NCBI GenBank assembly: GCA_022818135.1
Contig: JAFMSR010000017.1
Coordinates: 5,838,167 to 5,902,166, forward strand
DNA: 64,000 bases
Direction of reading: 5' to 3'
From: Saxidomus purpurata
Taxonomy: Eukaryota > Mollusca > Bivalvia > Venerida > Veneridae
Every line of letters starts with the position of its first letter. The stretch's first letter is position 1. The notes under the pieces are model-generated. The model was not told the DNA's origin, searched no databases, and saw only the letters and a list, made by a program, of their open reading frames with translations. This document shows, one piece after another, positions 47,453-58,204 of this stretch. The position numbers and the translations under genes are program-made.

Positions 47453-48840
47453 AAAAACAACACCTGTTGCTCTGATTCTCATCTCAGAAATGTTCTTATG
47501 TATACGCTGTGTTATTTTCAGATTGTTTAGTATGCCAGATGATACCAGGCTTCAGAAACCATGGCAACTGACGCATCTGCCACTGATGAAGCAAAGCTGC
47601 CTGCTGCAGAGGCAACTGAACCAACTCCCTCTGCAACTGACAAAGCACCTGCAGTTAAGACACTTGCCCCTGAGCCAACCGAGCCACTGATTCTTTAGTG
47701 AGTATTCCAATACATATTGTCACAAGAACCGCTATTTTATGAATATGGAAAACGTTGGAATCTAGAAAGAGCAACATTCACAACATTAAGTCAGCCAATG
47801 CACAGACCAGGAAAACATACACACAAAAACACGAACAACAAAACGATGACTGTAAACAACCAATGCAAACAATGATACTGTCCAGCAGCAGGGGGTTGAA
47901 TCCAGATTTAATAACCTCCCACATAACTCTGGTATGTCTATGACATTAAACAAATTAGTTCCAATGGGGTATGGGGCAAAGAACAATCATACATCAATTT
48001 AGTAAGTAAGCAGTTTCAAATTATTGGAAATTTACTGATGTTTAATGGCCCAAAACAAAAACATAAACCTGTTGCTCTGATTCTCATCTCAGAAATGTTC
48101 TTATGTGTACGCTGTGTTATTTTCAGATTGTTTAGTATGCCAAATGATACCGAGGCTTCAGAGACCATGGCAACTGACGCATCTGCCACTGATGAAGCAA
48201 AACTGCCTGCTGCGGAGGCAACTGAACCAACTCCCTCTGCAATTGACAGAGCACCTGCAGTTAAGACACTTGCCCCTGAGCCGACCGAGCCACCAGTCTC
48301 TGAGTGAGTATTCCCATATATTGTGACAATGCTGCTAATTTATGACTGTGTCCAGCAGTAGGTGGTTTAATCCAGATTTGTGAACAAACCTCCCACACAA
48401 CTCTGGTATGTCTATGACATAAAACAAATTTGTTCCAACACTGAGTAGAAGTATGGGGCAAAGGACAATCATACATTGTGACCAATTTAGTAAGTTATGC
48501 AGTTTCAAAATATTGGAAATTTACAGATGTTTAATGGGCCAAAACAAAACAAAAATAAACCTGTTGCTCTTATTCTCATCTCAGAAATGTTCTTATGTGT
48601 ACACTGTGCTATTTTGAGATTGTTTAGTATGCCAAATGATACTGAGGTTTTAGAGACCATGGCAACTGACACATCTGCCACTGTTGAAGCAAAGCTGCCT
48701 GTGCGGAGGCAACTGAACCAACTCCCTCTGCAATTGACAAAGCACCAGCAGCTGCTACACTTGCCCCCGAGACGACCGAGGCACCGACTCTTTAGTGAGT
48801 ATTCCCATATATTGTGACAATACTGCTTATTTATTACTGT
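47453..48840 (+). repeat. tandem array of exon-bearing units (x3 visible)
   Basis: Three units, with exon starts at 47522, 48127 and 48619 (periods 605 and 492 bases), share flanking sequence (CTGTTGCTCTGATTCTCATC before, GTGAGTATTCC after, then GTCCAGCAG). The array touches the gap, so the true copy number is unknown. Confidence 0.88.
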
Positions 48841-49598
48841 GTCCAGCAGTAAGGTCAACTTTAACCCCAGGGTCATAATTTGAACAATTTTGGCAGAGGT
48901 CCACTAGACAATGCTACCTGCCAAATCTAAGCTCTAGGCCTTTTGGTTTCAGAGGAGAAGATTTTTTAAAGGTTTTCCTATATAAGCCTATGCAAAACTA
49001 AGTGACCACCCGCGCCGGGTCAATTTTGACCCGGGGGTCATAATTTGAACAATCTTGGTAGAGGTCAACTAGACAATGCTGCATGCCAAATATCTAAGGT
49101 CTAGGCCTTGTGGTTTCAGAGAAGATTGTTAAAGATTTTCCTATTTGTTGTCATAGCAACCAGAGTTCTGCATGGAATAGAATTCTTTGAACAATTTTGG
49201 TAGAGCTTCATGCAAGGAACATTCATGCATAGTTTTATCAACATTGGCCTAGTGGTTACAGAGATGTCGTTTGAATCAAAATGTTGACAATCATCAACCA
49301 GAAAAGCTCACCCTGGCATAGCCAGATGAGCTAAAAAGCTAAATTTGAACCCTGAAATGTGTTTTAAGAGTGCCATTGTTTGGTGTATGAATCACTTGTA
49401 GACATAGGGATAGTTTCGTTTGGGCATCTCTGGATTCTGGGGTTTGGGGAGGAGGGGTGGGGGAGAGGGGATGGAGTTGGCTCTATAGTATTGGTATCAG
49501 TTTATAGAAAATTTCTCTTTCTCTACTTCAGGTTCAGAATGGAGCGTGTGAGAAAAGTTTATACCAGAGTTAGAAGATGGGATGGGTCAGTTCACTAA
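47522..49598 (+). CDS. Ala/Pro/Thr/Glu-rich protein with duplicated phase 2-2 exons (partial)
   Basis: The middle exon, 48127-48303 (177 bases), starts and ends in phase 2 and encodes ETMATDASATDEAKLPAAEA and EPTPSAIDRAPAVKTLAPEP, a disordered, acidic, Pro/Ala/Thr-rich segment. Homologous exons at 47522-47697 and 48619-48794 are 176 bases each because of a one-base deletion, so as read they would shift the frame. A terminal exon at 49532-49598 (acceptor TCTACTTCAG) continues in phase 2 with FRMERVRKVYTRVRRWDGSV and a stop, a strongly basic tail. Symmetric exons can be duplicated or skipped without frame loss. The 5' part lies in or before the gap. The family is unknown; the deletions may be real decay or sequencing errors. 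Confidence 0.5.
48842..49340. repeat. tandem-core dispersed repeat B, copy 2
   Basis: Same family as 19076-19900: CATAATTTGAACAATTTTGG, CCACTAGACAATGCTACCTG, TTTTCCTATATAAGCCTATG and the end TTCTGCATGGAATAGAATTC then CCAGATGAGCTAAAAAG. It lies in the last intron of the exon-array gene. Confidence 0.75.
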
Positions 49599-50264
49599 AT
49601 GCAGTAGAACTGCAGCTATGAACAAAAACAAATAGTATTATGTTCTCATTTCATGCAGTGCAAATATTCAATATTCTAATTGGTAAGTACTGAGCTCTGT
49701 AGTTTTATAAGGAGAAGCAGATATTGTAGACACAACATTGTGGACTGTTTTACATCAGCTGCTTTCTTGCTTGGATTTTTTTTTTCAAATTACTTTTGCC
49801 ATTGATTTTTTTTTTTGAGAATTTTGGTATTTTTCTGGCATGTATTTGTGGGGAATTTGCATTGTCTATTGTATTGTCTTTTTCATTGTGTTTTGTATTC
49901 AGTGATTGGGAAGAGAGTGCGCAGTGCGATCTTTTCCCATTCATCATCCCTAAGTGCGCTTTAAGATCTAGCAAACATGCGCAGTTGCGTTTCCGAAACA
50001 TTTCTATTACAATCCACTAAAATTTGCACTAAAATACGAAACGCCCGCCGAACTTTCGATTTAAATAAAATTACTTCCGGTTAGGCCTATAACGCGACGC
50101 AATTGAATTTTTGCGGCGCATGTACCGTCCGTCGATACTGGTTTTAATCAATATCGTCCGTCGATACAGGTTTTTATCAATACCGCAAACGAAAGAATTT
50201 TAACTCGACACCGTTATCGGAACTTCCGTTGAAATAAAAACAAACAAATCCAAAATTGTGCATT
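49599..50264. other. 3'UTR-like and CpG-richer intergenic DNA
   Basis: 49588-49680 (CAGTTCACTAAATGCAGTAG and onward) recurs at 51040-51190, so this 3' flank has been duplicated. 50040-50220 is richer in CpG (ACGAAACGCCCGCCGAACTT) and could be the promoter of the exon at 50265. The phrase CGTCCGTCGATAC occurs twice at about 50127-50167. Confidence 0.45.
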
Positions 50265-50336
50265 ATGCCACCGAAAAAAACTAAAGTTAAAACCGGAGCC
50301 GAATCAGAGAAAAAACTAAGTGCCCATTGTATTTTG
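50265..50336 (+). CDS. possible first coding exon
   Basis: An ATG at 50265 opens 24 codons (MPPKKTKVKTGAESEKKLSA, then HCIL) ending at a perfect GTAAGT donor. The sequence upstream is CpG-richer than average, as expected near a promoter. The peptide is Lys-rich and hydrophilic. A candidate last exon (acceptor TTTATCCCCAG, 50861-51023) reads DFSYTSNKVFTDGSIRHYNV in phase 1, which does not join directly to this phase-0 donor, so other exons would be needed. Unrecognised. Confidence 0.35.
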
Positions 50337-50860
50337 GTAAGTGCCCATTGCTTTTGCAAGAAAGGGTTCAATTAACCCATACAAGAAAAATCCCATCCCA
50401 ATCACTGTGTATTATATTGTCTTGTCTTGTATTATGTTGTATAAAATATGTATTTCTTTAGTATATTTTTTTTGGGGGTGGGGGCAAATATTGACTTTTT
50501 TTGGAGAATTTCAGTATTTTCAGGCATGCATTTTTTGTTTATTTGTTTACCACTTTTCAGAGCTTTTCTGGACATTATTTTTTTAATTTGTTTGACATCC
50601 ACTTCTTTTCTAAAGAGGAGTTCGAAAGATTTCTGGCATGTATTTTGGATGAATTTGTATGGTCTTTAGTATTGACTTTTGTATTGTATTATAATTTTGT
50701 ATTATGTTGTTCTTAAGCTAGCACAATAATAGTGTCATCATGGTGGCATCTGGTAGTATTCTTCACCTTATAAATAGTTTAATTAGGAAATAAAAACTAT
50801 TAAAGTATTGTTTGCACAATTTGAGTGACAAAACTTGAAAATCTGTTATTTATCCCCAGA

Positions 50861-51023
50861 TTTCTCATACACCAGTAACAAAGTATTTACTGATGGTAGC
50901 ATCAGACATTACAATGTGTTAATGGCTTATCTCATGTTTGGAAAAGACTGGAGTATTATGACGAGTCCAGTGAATCCAGACCTGTATCACTATGGAAAAT
51001 TGATAACAAAAATATATTCTTGA
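50861..51023 (+). CDS. possible terminal exon
   Basis: A clean acceptor (TTTATCCCCAG) precedes about 54 codons: FSYTSNKVFTDGSIRHYNVL, MAYLMFGKDWSIMTSPVNPD, LYHYGKLITKIYS, then a stop. The sequence looks like a folded domain end (aromatic and hydrophobic, no low complexity). The 3' flank is homologous to the flank after 49588. It may be an alternative last exon of the array gene (which would give only FLIHQ in phase 2) or of another gene. The family is not recognised. Confidence 0.35.
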
Positions 51024-51944
51024 TACAAAATTGTCATACAGTTCACTAAATGCAGTAGAATTGCAGCTATGAAAAAAACAAATAGTATTGTAATCAATTT
51101 ATAGATGATTTGTCTGCTTTGTCTACTATGAACAAAAACAAATAGTACTGTTCTCATTTCATGCAGTGCAAATATTTAATATTCTAACCAGAATATAAAC
51201 AATCACTCTACCCAGAGTTCAGTGTTTTTCTAACGAATGATAATTTAATGAAATGTGGTCTCATAGGCAAAACTATTTCAGCACTGCAAGGGTTGATATA
51301 TATTATAGACTAGAACCATATGTTTAGTACAAATAAAGTCGAGAGATTTGGTAGAATTATGTAGTCAGTGACTTTTTAAGCTCATGTATCGATATATCGC
51401 TGTATCGTCGATATTTCTAAATTGATATAGCGATACAAAAATTTTAATCAATGACATCCCTAATAATGAGAATAACACAAAACCTGAAATTTGACGTTGT
51501 ATTCAGAATTAGAAAAGCATAAGAAGATCATCATTTTCTAATCAATTTACACATTTTCAATATTCGTGACGTCTAAAAAAAAATAGAATGTTCGTGGGCA
51601 TTAAACGCACGTGCAAAATGTGTTGTAGGCTCATTGAACGCCATTTGACATAAAACGCGCAAATTTGGCTATCTTGAAAGCTTCGTAATAACAACATATG
51701 TTGAGTATTTGTCTAAATTTTTATGTCTTTCGATAGGACTATCATTTGGTAACATAAATCACTTGAAATTTTTGTGATTATAGGCTTCATGTACAAAAAA
51801 AATAGATAAATGTGAAATTCATGGTTTATGCCATCACAGTTGATTGACATGCACGCACTCACACACACACACGCACACACTGTTCTATCGTTATACAGAG
51901 GAGCATATGCCTTCGGGGCTGGGCCAGAACTCTTAACATTTTTA
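51024..51944. other. gene-free stretch
   Basis: 51040-51190 is the duplicated 3'-flank sequence. 51385-51465 (ATCGATATATCGCTGTATCG, ending ACATCCCTA) resembles the end of a hAT-like element. 51855-51880 is a short (AC)n tract. Confidence 0.5.
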
Positions 51945-53178
51945 AACTAGAGCTATCACTAAATGTGATTAATACCCCCAAAAGACTGCTTTATAAACTG
52001 AGAAAGTTCGTAGTAACAGAATACCTTGCAAACAAACTAAAAAGAGATATTGTTCTTGGCAATAACTCTGTAATTTGTCAAGATAGAGTTATGGTTCTTG
52101 TACACTGCACTTCCTCTCATTGTGCTTGACTATTTTATGAAGTTGTATTGAATTCCAACCAGAAGTTTTCGAATAATGCTCCGGACAAGGAAAAGTAACA
52201 AAGGGCAATAACTCTGTAATGAGTCAAGATTGAGTTATGGTTCCTGTGCACTGCACTTCCTCTCATTGTGCTTGACCATTGTATGAAGTTGTTTTGAATT
52301 CTAACTAGTACTTTTCGAATTATGCTCCGGACAAGGAAAAGTAACAAAGGGCAATAACTCTGTAATGAGTCAAGATGGAGTTATGGTTCTTAAGCACTGC
52401 ACTTCCTCTCAATGTACTTGACCATTGTATGAGGTTATATTGAATTCCAACCAGTAGTTTTCAAGTAATGCTCTGGAGAAGAAAAAAATAACAAAGGGCA
52501 ATAACTCTGAAAATATTCTAGATAGAGTTATGGTTCTTGTACACTGCACTTCCTCTCATTGTGCTTCATCATTGTATGAAATTGTATTGAATTCCAACTT
52601 GTAGTTTTCAAGTTATGCTCCGGACAAGGAAAAGTAACAAAGGGCAATAACTCTGTAATTAGTCAAGATGGAGTTATGGTTCTTGTGCACTGCACTTCCT
52701 CTCAATGTGCTTGACCATTGTATGAAATTGTATTGAATTCCAACCAGTAGTTTTCAAGTTATGCTCCGGACAAGGAAAAGTAACAAAGGGCAATAACTCT
52801 GTAATTAGTCAAGATGGAGTTATAGTTCTTGTGCACTGCACTTCCTCTCAATGTGCTTGACCATTGTATGAAATTGTATTGAATTCCAACTTGTAGTTTT
52901 CAAGTTATGCTCCGGACAAGGAAAACTAACAAAGGGCAATAACTCTGTAATTAGTCAAGATGGAGTTATAGTTCTTGTGCACTGCACTTCCTCTCAATGT
53001 GCTTGATCATTGTATGAAGTTGTATTGAATTCCAACAAGTAGTTTTCAAGTTATGCTCCGGACAAGGAAAATGCAACAGACCGACCGACCGACCGACCGA
53101 CCGACCGACCGACCGACCGACCGACCAACCACCGGGTGACTCCTATATACCCCCCTAAACTTCGTTTTGGGGGTATAA
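51945..53178 (+). mobile_element. pearl/HINE-like element A, copy 2
   Basis: It starts AACTAGAGCTATCACTAAAT, then TAATACCCCCAAAAGAC; about seven tandem units of about 145 bases follow (each with GGGCAATAACTCTGTAAT, TGCACTTCCTCTCA and TTTTCAAGTTATGCTCCGG); then (CCGA)n at 53080-53126; then CTTCGTTTTGGGGGTATAAA. It is inverted relative to the copy at 7135-7917, which has fewer core units. Confidence 0.7.
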
Positions 53179-53577
53179 AAATGGTGTGATTTGAGTGGTA
53201 GAAGAATGACAGTTCTGGCTCAGCCCCGAGGGCATTTGCTCCTATTAATCCTACACTAATGCTCTGTATAACAACAGAGACTCTTATAGTGAACAAATAA
53301 TGCTCCTGTGATGTAATTAAGCTGCTCCTGTGACGTAGACAAAGGAACCACTTGTCGAATAACAATGTTATCCCAGAGATTTCTCCGAATACTTTTTCTT
53401 TGTTAATTTTGATGACCAATGACATTGATTGTAAACAAGGCGCGAATTTACATCATCCAATTGAACAACACCTTTTTCTATGCACAATCATTCAATATCC
53501 ATGGCAATTTAATAACTGAATCAAACTAACAAAAGTTACTAAAGAGATCTAACATAGTCTCATATAAACTGTAATAA
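53179..53577. other. gene-free spacer
   Basis: Short AT-rich sequence between two tandem-core elements; no gene. Confidence 0.5.
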
Positions 53578-54636
53578 AACAAGAGCTGTCCCTCACAAGT
53601 GACGAATGCCCCCGAAAAGAGGTGCCTCACAGTCTGTGTCCTCTCCATGTGCTCAATAAATGCGCTATGTAATTTTAAAATCCTTCCATGCATGACAGAG
53701 TAATCATGCATACAGTATTCCATTACTTTAAACACTAAGTGTGACCTTGACCTTTGAGGTAGGGACTTGGGTCTTGCCTGGACACATCCGCTTGATGTGC
53801 TAGACATTTTTGCCAAGTTATTTTAAAATCCTTCAAAGCATAATGAAGTTATAGTCCGGACACAAATGTATGCATATATACAGGATTCCATTACCTATAA
53901 ATTCTAAGTGTGACCTTGACCTTTGTGGTAGGGATGTGGGTCTTGCACGCGACACGTCGTCTTGATGTGCTAGACATTTGTGCCAAATTATTTTAAAATC
54001 CTTCAAAGCATGACAAAATTACAGTCCGGACACGAATGCGTGCATATATGCATATATAGAGGAATCCATTACCTTCAAACTCTATGTGTGACCTTGACCT
54101 TTGAGGTAGGGACGTGGGTCTTGCACGCGACACGTCGTCTTGATGTGCTAGACATTTGTGCCAAGTTATTTTAAAATCCTTCAATGCATGACAAAGTTAC
54201 AGTCCGGACACGAATGTGTGCATATATGCATATATAGAGGAATCCATTACCTTCAAACTCTAAGTATGACCTTGACCTTTGAGCTAGGGACGTGGGTCTT
54301 GCACGCGACATGTCGTCTTGATGTGCTAGACATGTGTGCCTAATTATTTTAAAATCCTTCAATGCATGACAAAGTTACAGTCCGGACACGAATGTGTGCA
54401 TATATTGAGGATTCCATAACCTTCATACTCCAAGTGTGACCTTCACCTTTGAGGTAGGGACGTGGGTCTTGCACGCGACACGTCGTCTTGATGTGGTAGA
54501 CATGTGTGCCAAGTTATTTTAAAATCCTTCAATGCATGACAGAGTTACAGTCCGGACACGAATTTGTAAGTGGGGACGCACGGACGGACGGACAGACGGT
54601 GCGATTTTAATATGCCTCCCTTCGGGGGCATAAAAA
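53578..54636 (+). mobile_element. pearl/HINE-like element D, copy 1
   Basis: It starts AACAAGAGCTGTCCCTCACA then GACGAATGCCCCCGAA. Five core units of about 170-180 bases carry TGTGACCTTGACCTTTGAGG, GGGTCTTGCACGCGACAC, GTCGTCTTGATGTGCTAGAC and ATTTTAAAATCCTTCAA. An (ACGG)n tract at about 54576-54598 is followed by CCTCCCTTCGGGGGCATAAA. The subterminal CCCCCGAA/TTCGGGGG pair is inverted. The short ORFs inside are by-products of the repeat. Confidence 0.7.
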
Positions 54637-54949
54637 GATTCAAATTAACGAACAAGACAAAAGAGTTGATAATTATACTTTAAAGGGAAATAAATGAGGA
54701 TTTTGTTTTGAGAATTGTTACAAAAGAAAGTCAATGAAAGGAAATTTATTCGAGGAGAAAGAGAACAGGATCTTTCTTAAAAAGGTAAGACATATTGACG
54801 CATCACAATTTGGCTCAGTTTGACTTGTATTAATATCGTCGCATTATTATTCTAATACCCAATCTTTAAGCTCATATATGATGATGTTGTTGTTTTGTTC
54901 TCTAGTATTGTTCTTTTAATAATGTTTTTATTTTGCTTATTTCTTGCAA

Positions 54950-56030
54950 ATATAAAGGAAAATGGTTTATTTTTCAGAAATGGCATAAAACACTGACTAT
55001 TTGCGGAAAATCTTTTTCTCTCAAACGGAATCTAACTAGACATATGAAATGTCTCACTACTGTTTACAGATACCATATTTGTCAAAAACAATTTGACAGA
55101 CAAAAGTATCTTGACAGTCATGTGGTTAATACGCATCCTCCACAACATACAATGCAAAAGTTGCCTGGACAACAACAACAACAACGGATGCAGGTACAAC
55201 GACAACAACAACAATTACCGCATCAGGAATTACAACAACAACAACAAATACAACAACAACATGTGCGAGTCCAACAACAGCAGCAACAACCTCAGCAACA
55301 GCAGCAGCAGCAACAACTGTAGCAGCAACACTTTTGGTCTAAAAATCATATAATTTTACAAAATGGTGAAGAGATCGATCTTGCAGAAGCGCATCAGAAA
55401 ATATTTCAGTCTTTTGAGGCTTATGTAAGGGAAGGATCTGGATGAATATAAGAACAATAATTAAAAGTTGATGTTAACATCGCCGCTACGTTCCGTTGCA
55501 GGGACGTAGTTACATTCCTATCCCGCCCGCCTTGAAACTAAAGCACTGCATGATCAACAGGCACAATGATGATGACAAAGCTTCCTTTGAGCAGTGTTGT
55601 CAGCTTTAACAAACTTTGAACAAAATTCAACACGAGTTTCGAAGTATAAGCCGTTTGAAGGGGAGTTGAATATGACAGGGATCAAGTATCCCATGCAGAT
55701 TCAGCAAAAATCAAAATTTGAAACGCAGAATGACATCTCAATCAATCTTTATGGTTATAATGAAGGTGAATTATTTCCATTACGCATTTCCAACTTTGAC
55801 TTTACTTCGAGAATTAACTTGTTAATCTTGCAGGAAGGAGAAAAGGCACATTATGTTTGGATTAAGAGCTGAAGTCGTCTCTTAAGTCATTTAACCAAAC
55901 ATGACAGAGCCCCGCATTATTGTTTGTACAGCCTTTATTGTTTTAGCAAACTGTCGTTACTCGATGATCACGTGCAGCTTTGTAAAAAGCACAAGCTAAT
56001 GGTACATTTGTACACATATAAGATTGGTTA
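54950..56030 (+). pseudogene. Polinton/Maverick-like DNA polymerase B, N-terminal region relic
   Basis: In order: two worn C2H2 fingers (CGKSFSLKRNLTRH; ICQKQFDRQKYLDSHVVNTH), each lacking its first Cys; a polyglutamine run coded by CAA/CAG; an in-frame TAG at 55320-55322; then IDLAEAHQKIFQSFEAYV to a stop. After frame changes come SYIPIPPALK (near 55507), VSKYKPFEGELNMTGIKYPM and QNDISINLYGYNEGELFPLR (ORF 55594-55872). Further homology in another frame to about 56030 has a Cys-rich part. This order matches the region preceding the exonuclease domain in the family-B, protein-primed-type polymerase carried by Polintons and related elements. The exonuclease and polymerase domains are absent. 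It is dead: at least one stop and two frame changes. Confidence 0.65.
55160..55330 (+). repeat. CAA/CAG triplet repeat (polyglutamine)
   Basis: Interrupted CAA and CAG codons, with one CAG changed to TAG at 55320. It lies inside the Polinton polymerase relic. Confidence 0.85.
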
Positions 56031-56431
56031 ATGCTACTTAACAAGTCCTCTATCATTATCTCTACAACTGATGAAATCATAGGGTCAAAACTACAGAAAC
56101 TGAATTCGGTTCAGCTGCAGAGAAAACATCTGAATCGTAAAACAACCTTAAGTACTACCGTTACCGGATTCGGTTAAGGTGCAGAGTAAACATCTGAATC
56201 TGAATCTTAGCCAAATCGGTTAAACAAATGTTAAATCATAGAAGTTACAGAAAAATAATCGTACCAGCAGTACACTAACCGAATTCGGCTATTGGTTGTG
56301 ATGTTTACAACAAGTCATGTTCTCTGTACAAAACCAATTATAGCAGTGTAAACACTAATTCATGAAACGGTATGTGTAATTCATTTTCAAAAGATCTTTA
56401 AAAGCAATCACACAAAACTCTTTCCTGTATA
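56031..56431. other. gene-free spacer
   Basis: Contains a loose duplication around GAATTCGGTT / GGTGCAGAGTAAACATCTGA at 56100-56210. No gene. Confidence 0.5.
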
Positions 56432-57313
56432 CAGTGGTGCTCACGTGTAACTTTGCAAAATTTTCGTGTATCGTGCATGTATCATGCATTCTTTTTGCAT
56501 TCATCGTGCGTTTATCGTTCGTGCATTCATCGTGCATCATTCAGATCGTGTATCGTGTAACGCATCAGTCGTTCCATGTCATCCCGTACGAAAAAGTTAG
56601 GCAGATTCCGTCTAAAATAAGGCGTATTCCACCTAAAAAATTGATGAACAAGAGCTGTCCCTCACAAGTGACGAATGCCCCCGAAAGAGGTGCCTCACAG
56701 TCTGTGTCCTCTCCATGTGCTCAATAAATGTGCTATGTAATTTTAAAATCCTTCCATGCATGACAGAGTAATCATGCATACAGTATTCCATTACTTTAAA
56801 CACTAAGTGTACACTAAGTGTGACCTTGACCTTTGAGGTAGGGACTTGGGTCTTGCACGCGACACATCCGCTTGATGTGCTAGACATTTGTGCCAAGTTA
56901 TTTTAAAATCCTTCAAAGCATAATAAAGTTATAGTCCGGACACAAATGTATGCATATATACAGGATTCCATTACCTATAAACTCTAAGTGTGACCTTGAC
57001 CTTTGTGGTAGGGATGTGGGTCTTGCACGCGACACGTCGTCTTGATGTGCTAGACATTTGTGCCATACTATTTTAAAATCCTTCAAGGCATGACAAAGTT
57101 ACAGTCCGGACACGAATGTGTGCATATATGCATATATAGAGGAATCCATTACCTTCAAACTCTAAGTGTGACCTTGACCTTTGAGCTAGGGACCTGGGTC
57201 TTGCACGCGACACGTCGTCTTGATGTGCTAGACATTTGTGCCAAGTTATTTTAAAATCCTTCAATGCATGACAAAGTTACAGTCCGGACACGAATGTGTG
57301 CATATATGCATAT

Positions 57314-58204
57314 TTTAGGAAGCTCAAAAATGCTTTTTTGCTTATGCAACCTTGTTATTATCATTATTTTAGTATTTTTATATATTAAATGTTTTTCATT
57401 ACTTCAACATACAGATAACTTTTTACCACTTTTCAAACTTTGACCAGTAATAGTTTGATTACTTTTGTTAGCAGACTGATGCCACATTTATTGCCTATTT
57501 AGTAGTGTTTGATAAATGTTAGGTAATATAGATTGCTAGGGATCAGATGTAAACAACTGTAGTACATGTAAAAATAACTGAGGTGCATCTTATTATGTAA
57601 CAGACACTTTTATCATTCTAAATTTTATGAATCTTACAAATTAACTTGTAAAACCTGTCTAAAGTTAGGTAACAATTATGTGTACAGAATTATGCCATAA
57701 AATGGTCAAAACTGTCTATTTTGACAAATGGAACACCTAGAGTGCATTTCTTATATTAGTTTTCATTGGTCATAGAAATTATTCTAAGTCTGTATTGTGA
57801 AATTTAATTGGTGTATTAAAAAGGTCCGCCTACTTTGCGTTCAAGAATTTTTCAGTATTTAAATGAAAGATACTCAGGTTATAGATAGATGAATGAATAA
57901 ATGGATAAATACACATACTAATACTTAGTGAAAGAAATACTTAGTGATAAACAGAACTCTGTGAAAAAAGGAAAATAGATTCAAGATTTCTTAGTGCTGA
58001 TTTTGGAAATTTAGATATCAATTGATACATTAATGTGAACTGAGATACAAAATAATTGATAGAAACATTGTGTTACAAAACTGGAACTTTTGAATATTAT
58101 TTATGTACTGTTATTTGTTATATATTTCTACCTGTAAATAATAAACAATAATGAGACAGACAATATTCGGTTCCTTACTCGCCACCCTTCCCAGAGGTGT
58201 TAAA
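57314..58204 (+). repeat. 5' LTR
   Basis: 891 bases. AATAAA at 58140-58145 near its 3' end is a likely polyadenylation signal. It contains the start codon of the internal ORF at 58151. Confidence 0.85.

Noticed and set aside
46883..47482. Long minus-strand ORFs across the gap
   Set aside because: They consist mainly of N translated as X.
53993..54362. Repeated 63-codon ORFs on both strands
   Set aside because: They recur once per core unit of the pearl-like element and reflect the repeat, not genes.
54933..55322. Stand-alone host zinc-finger/polyQ gene
   Set aside because: The same frame continues past a TAG into Polinton-polymerase-like sequence, so it is better read as part of that relic.
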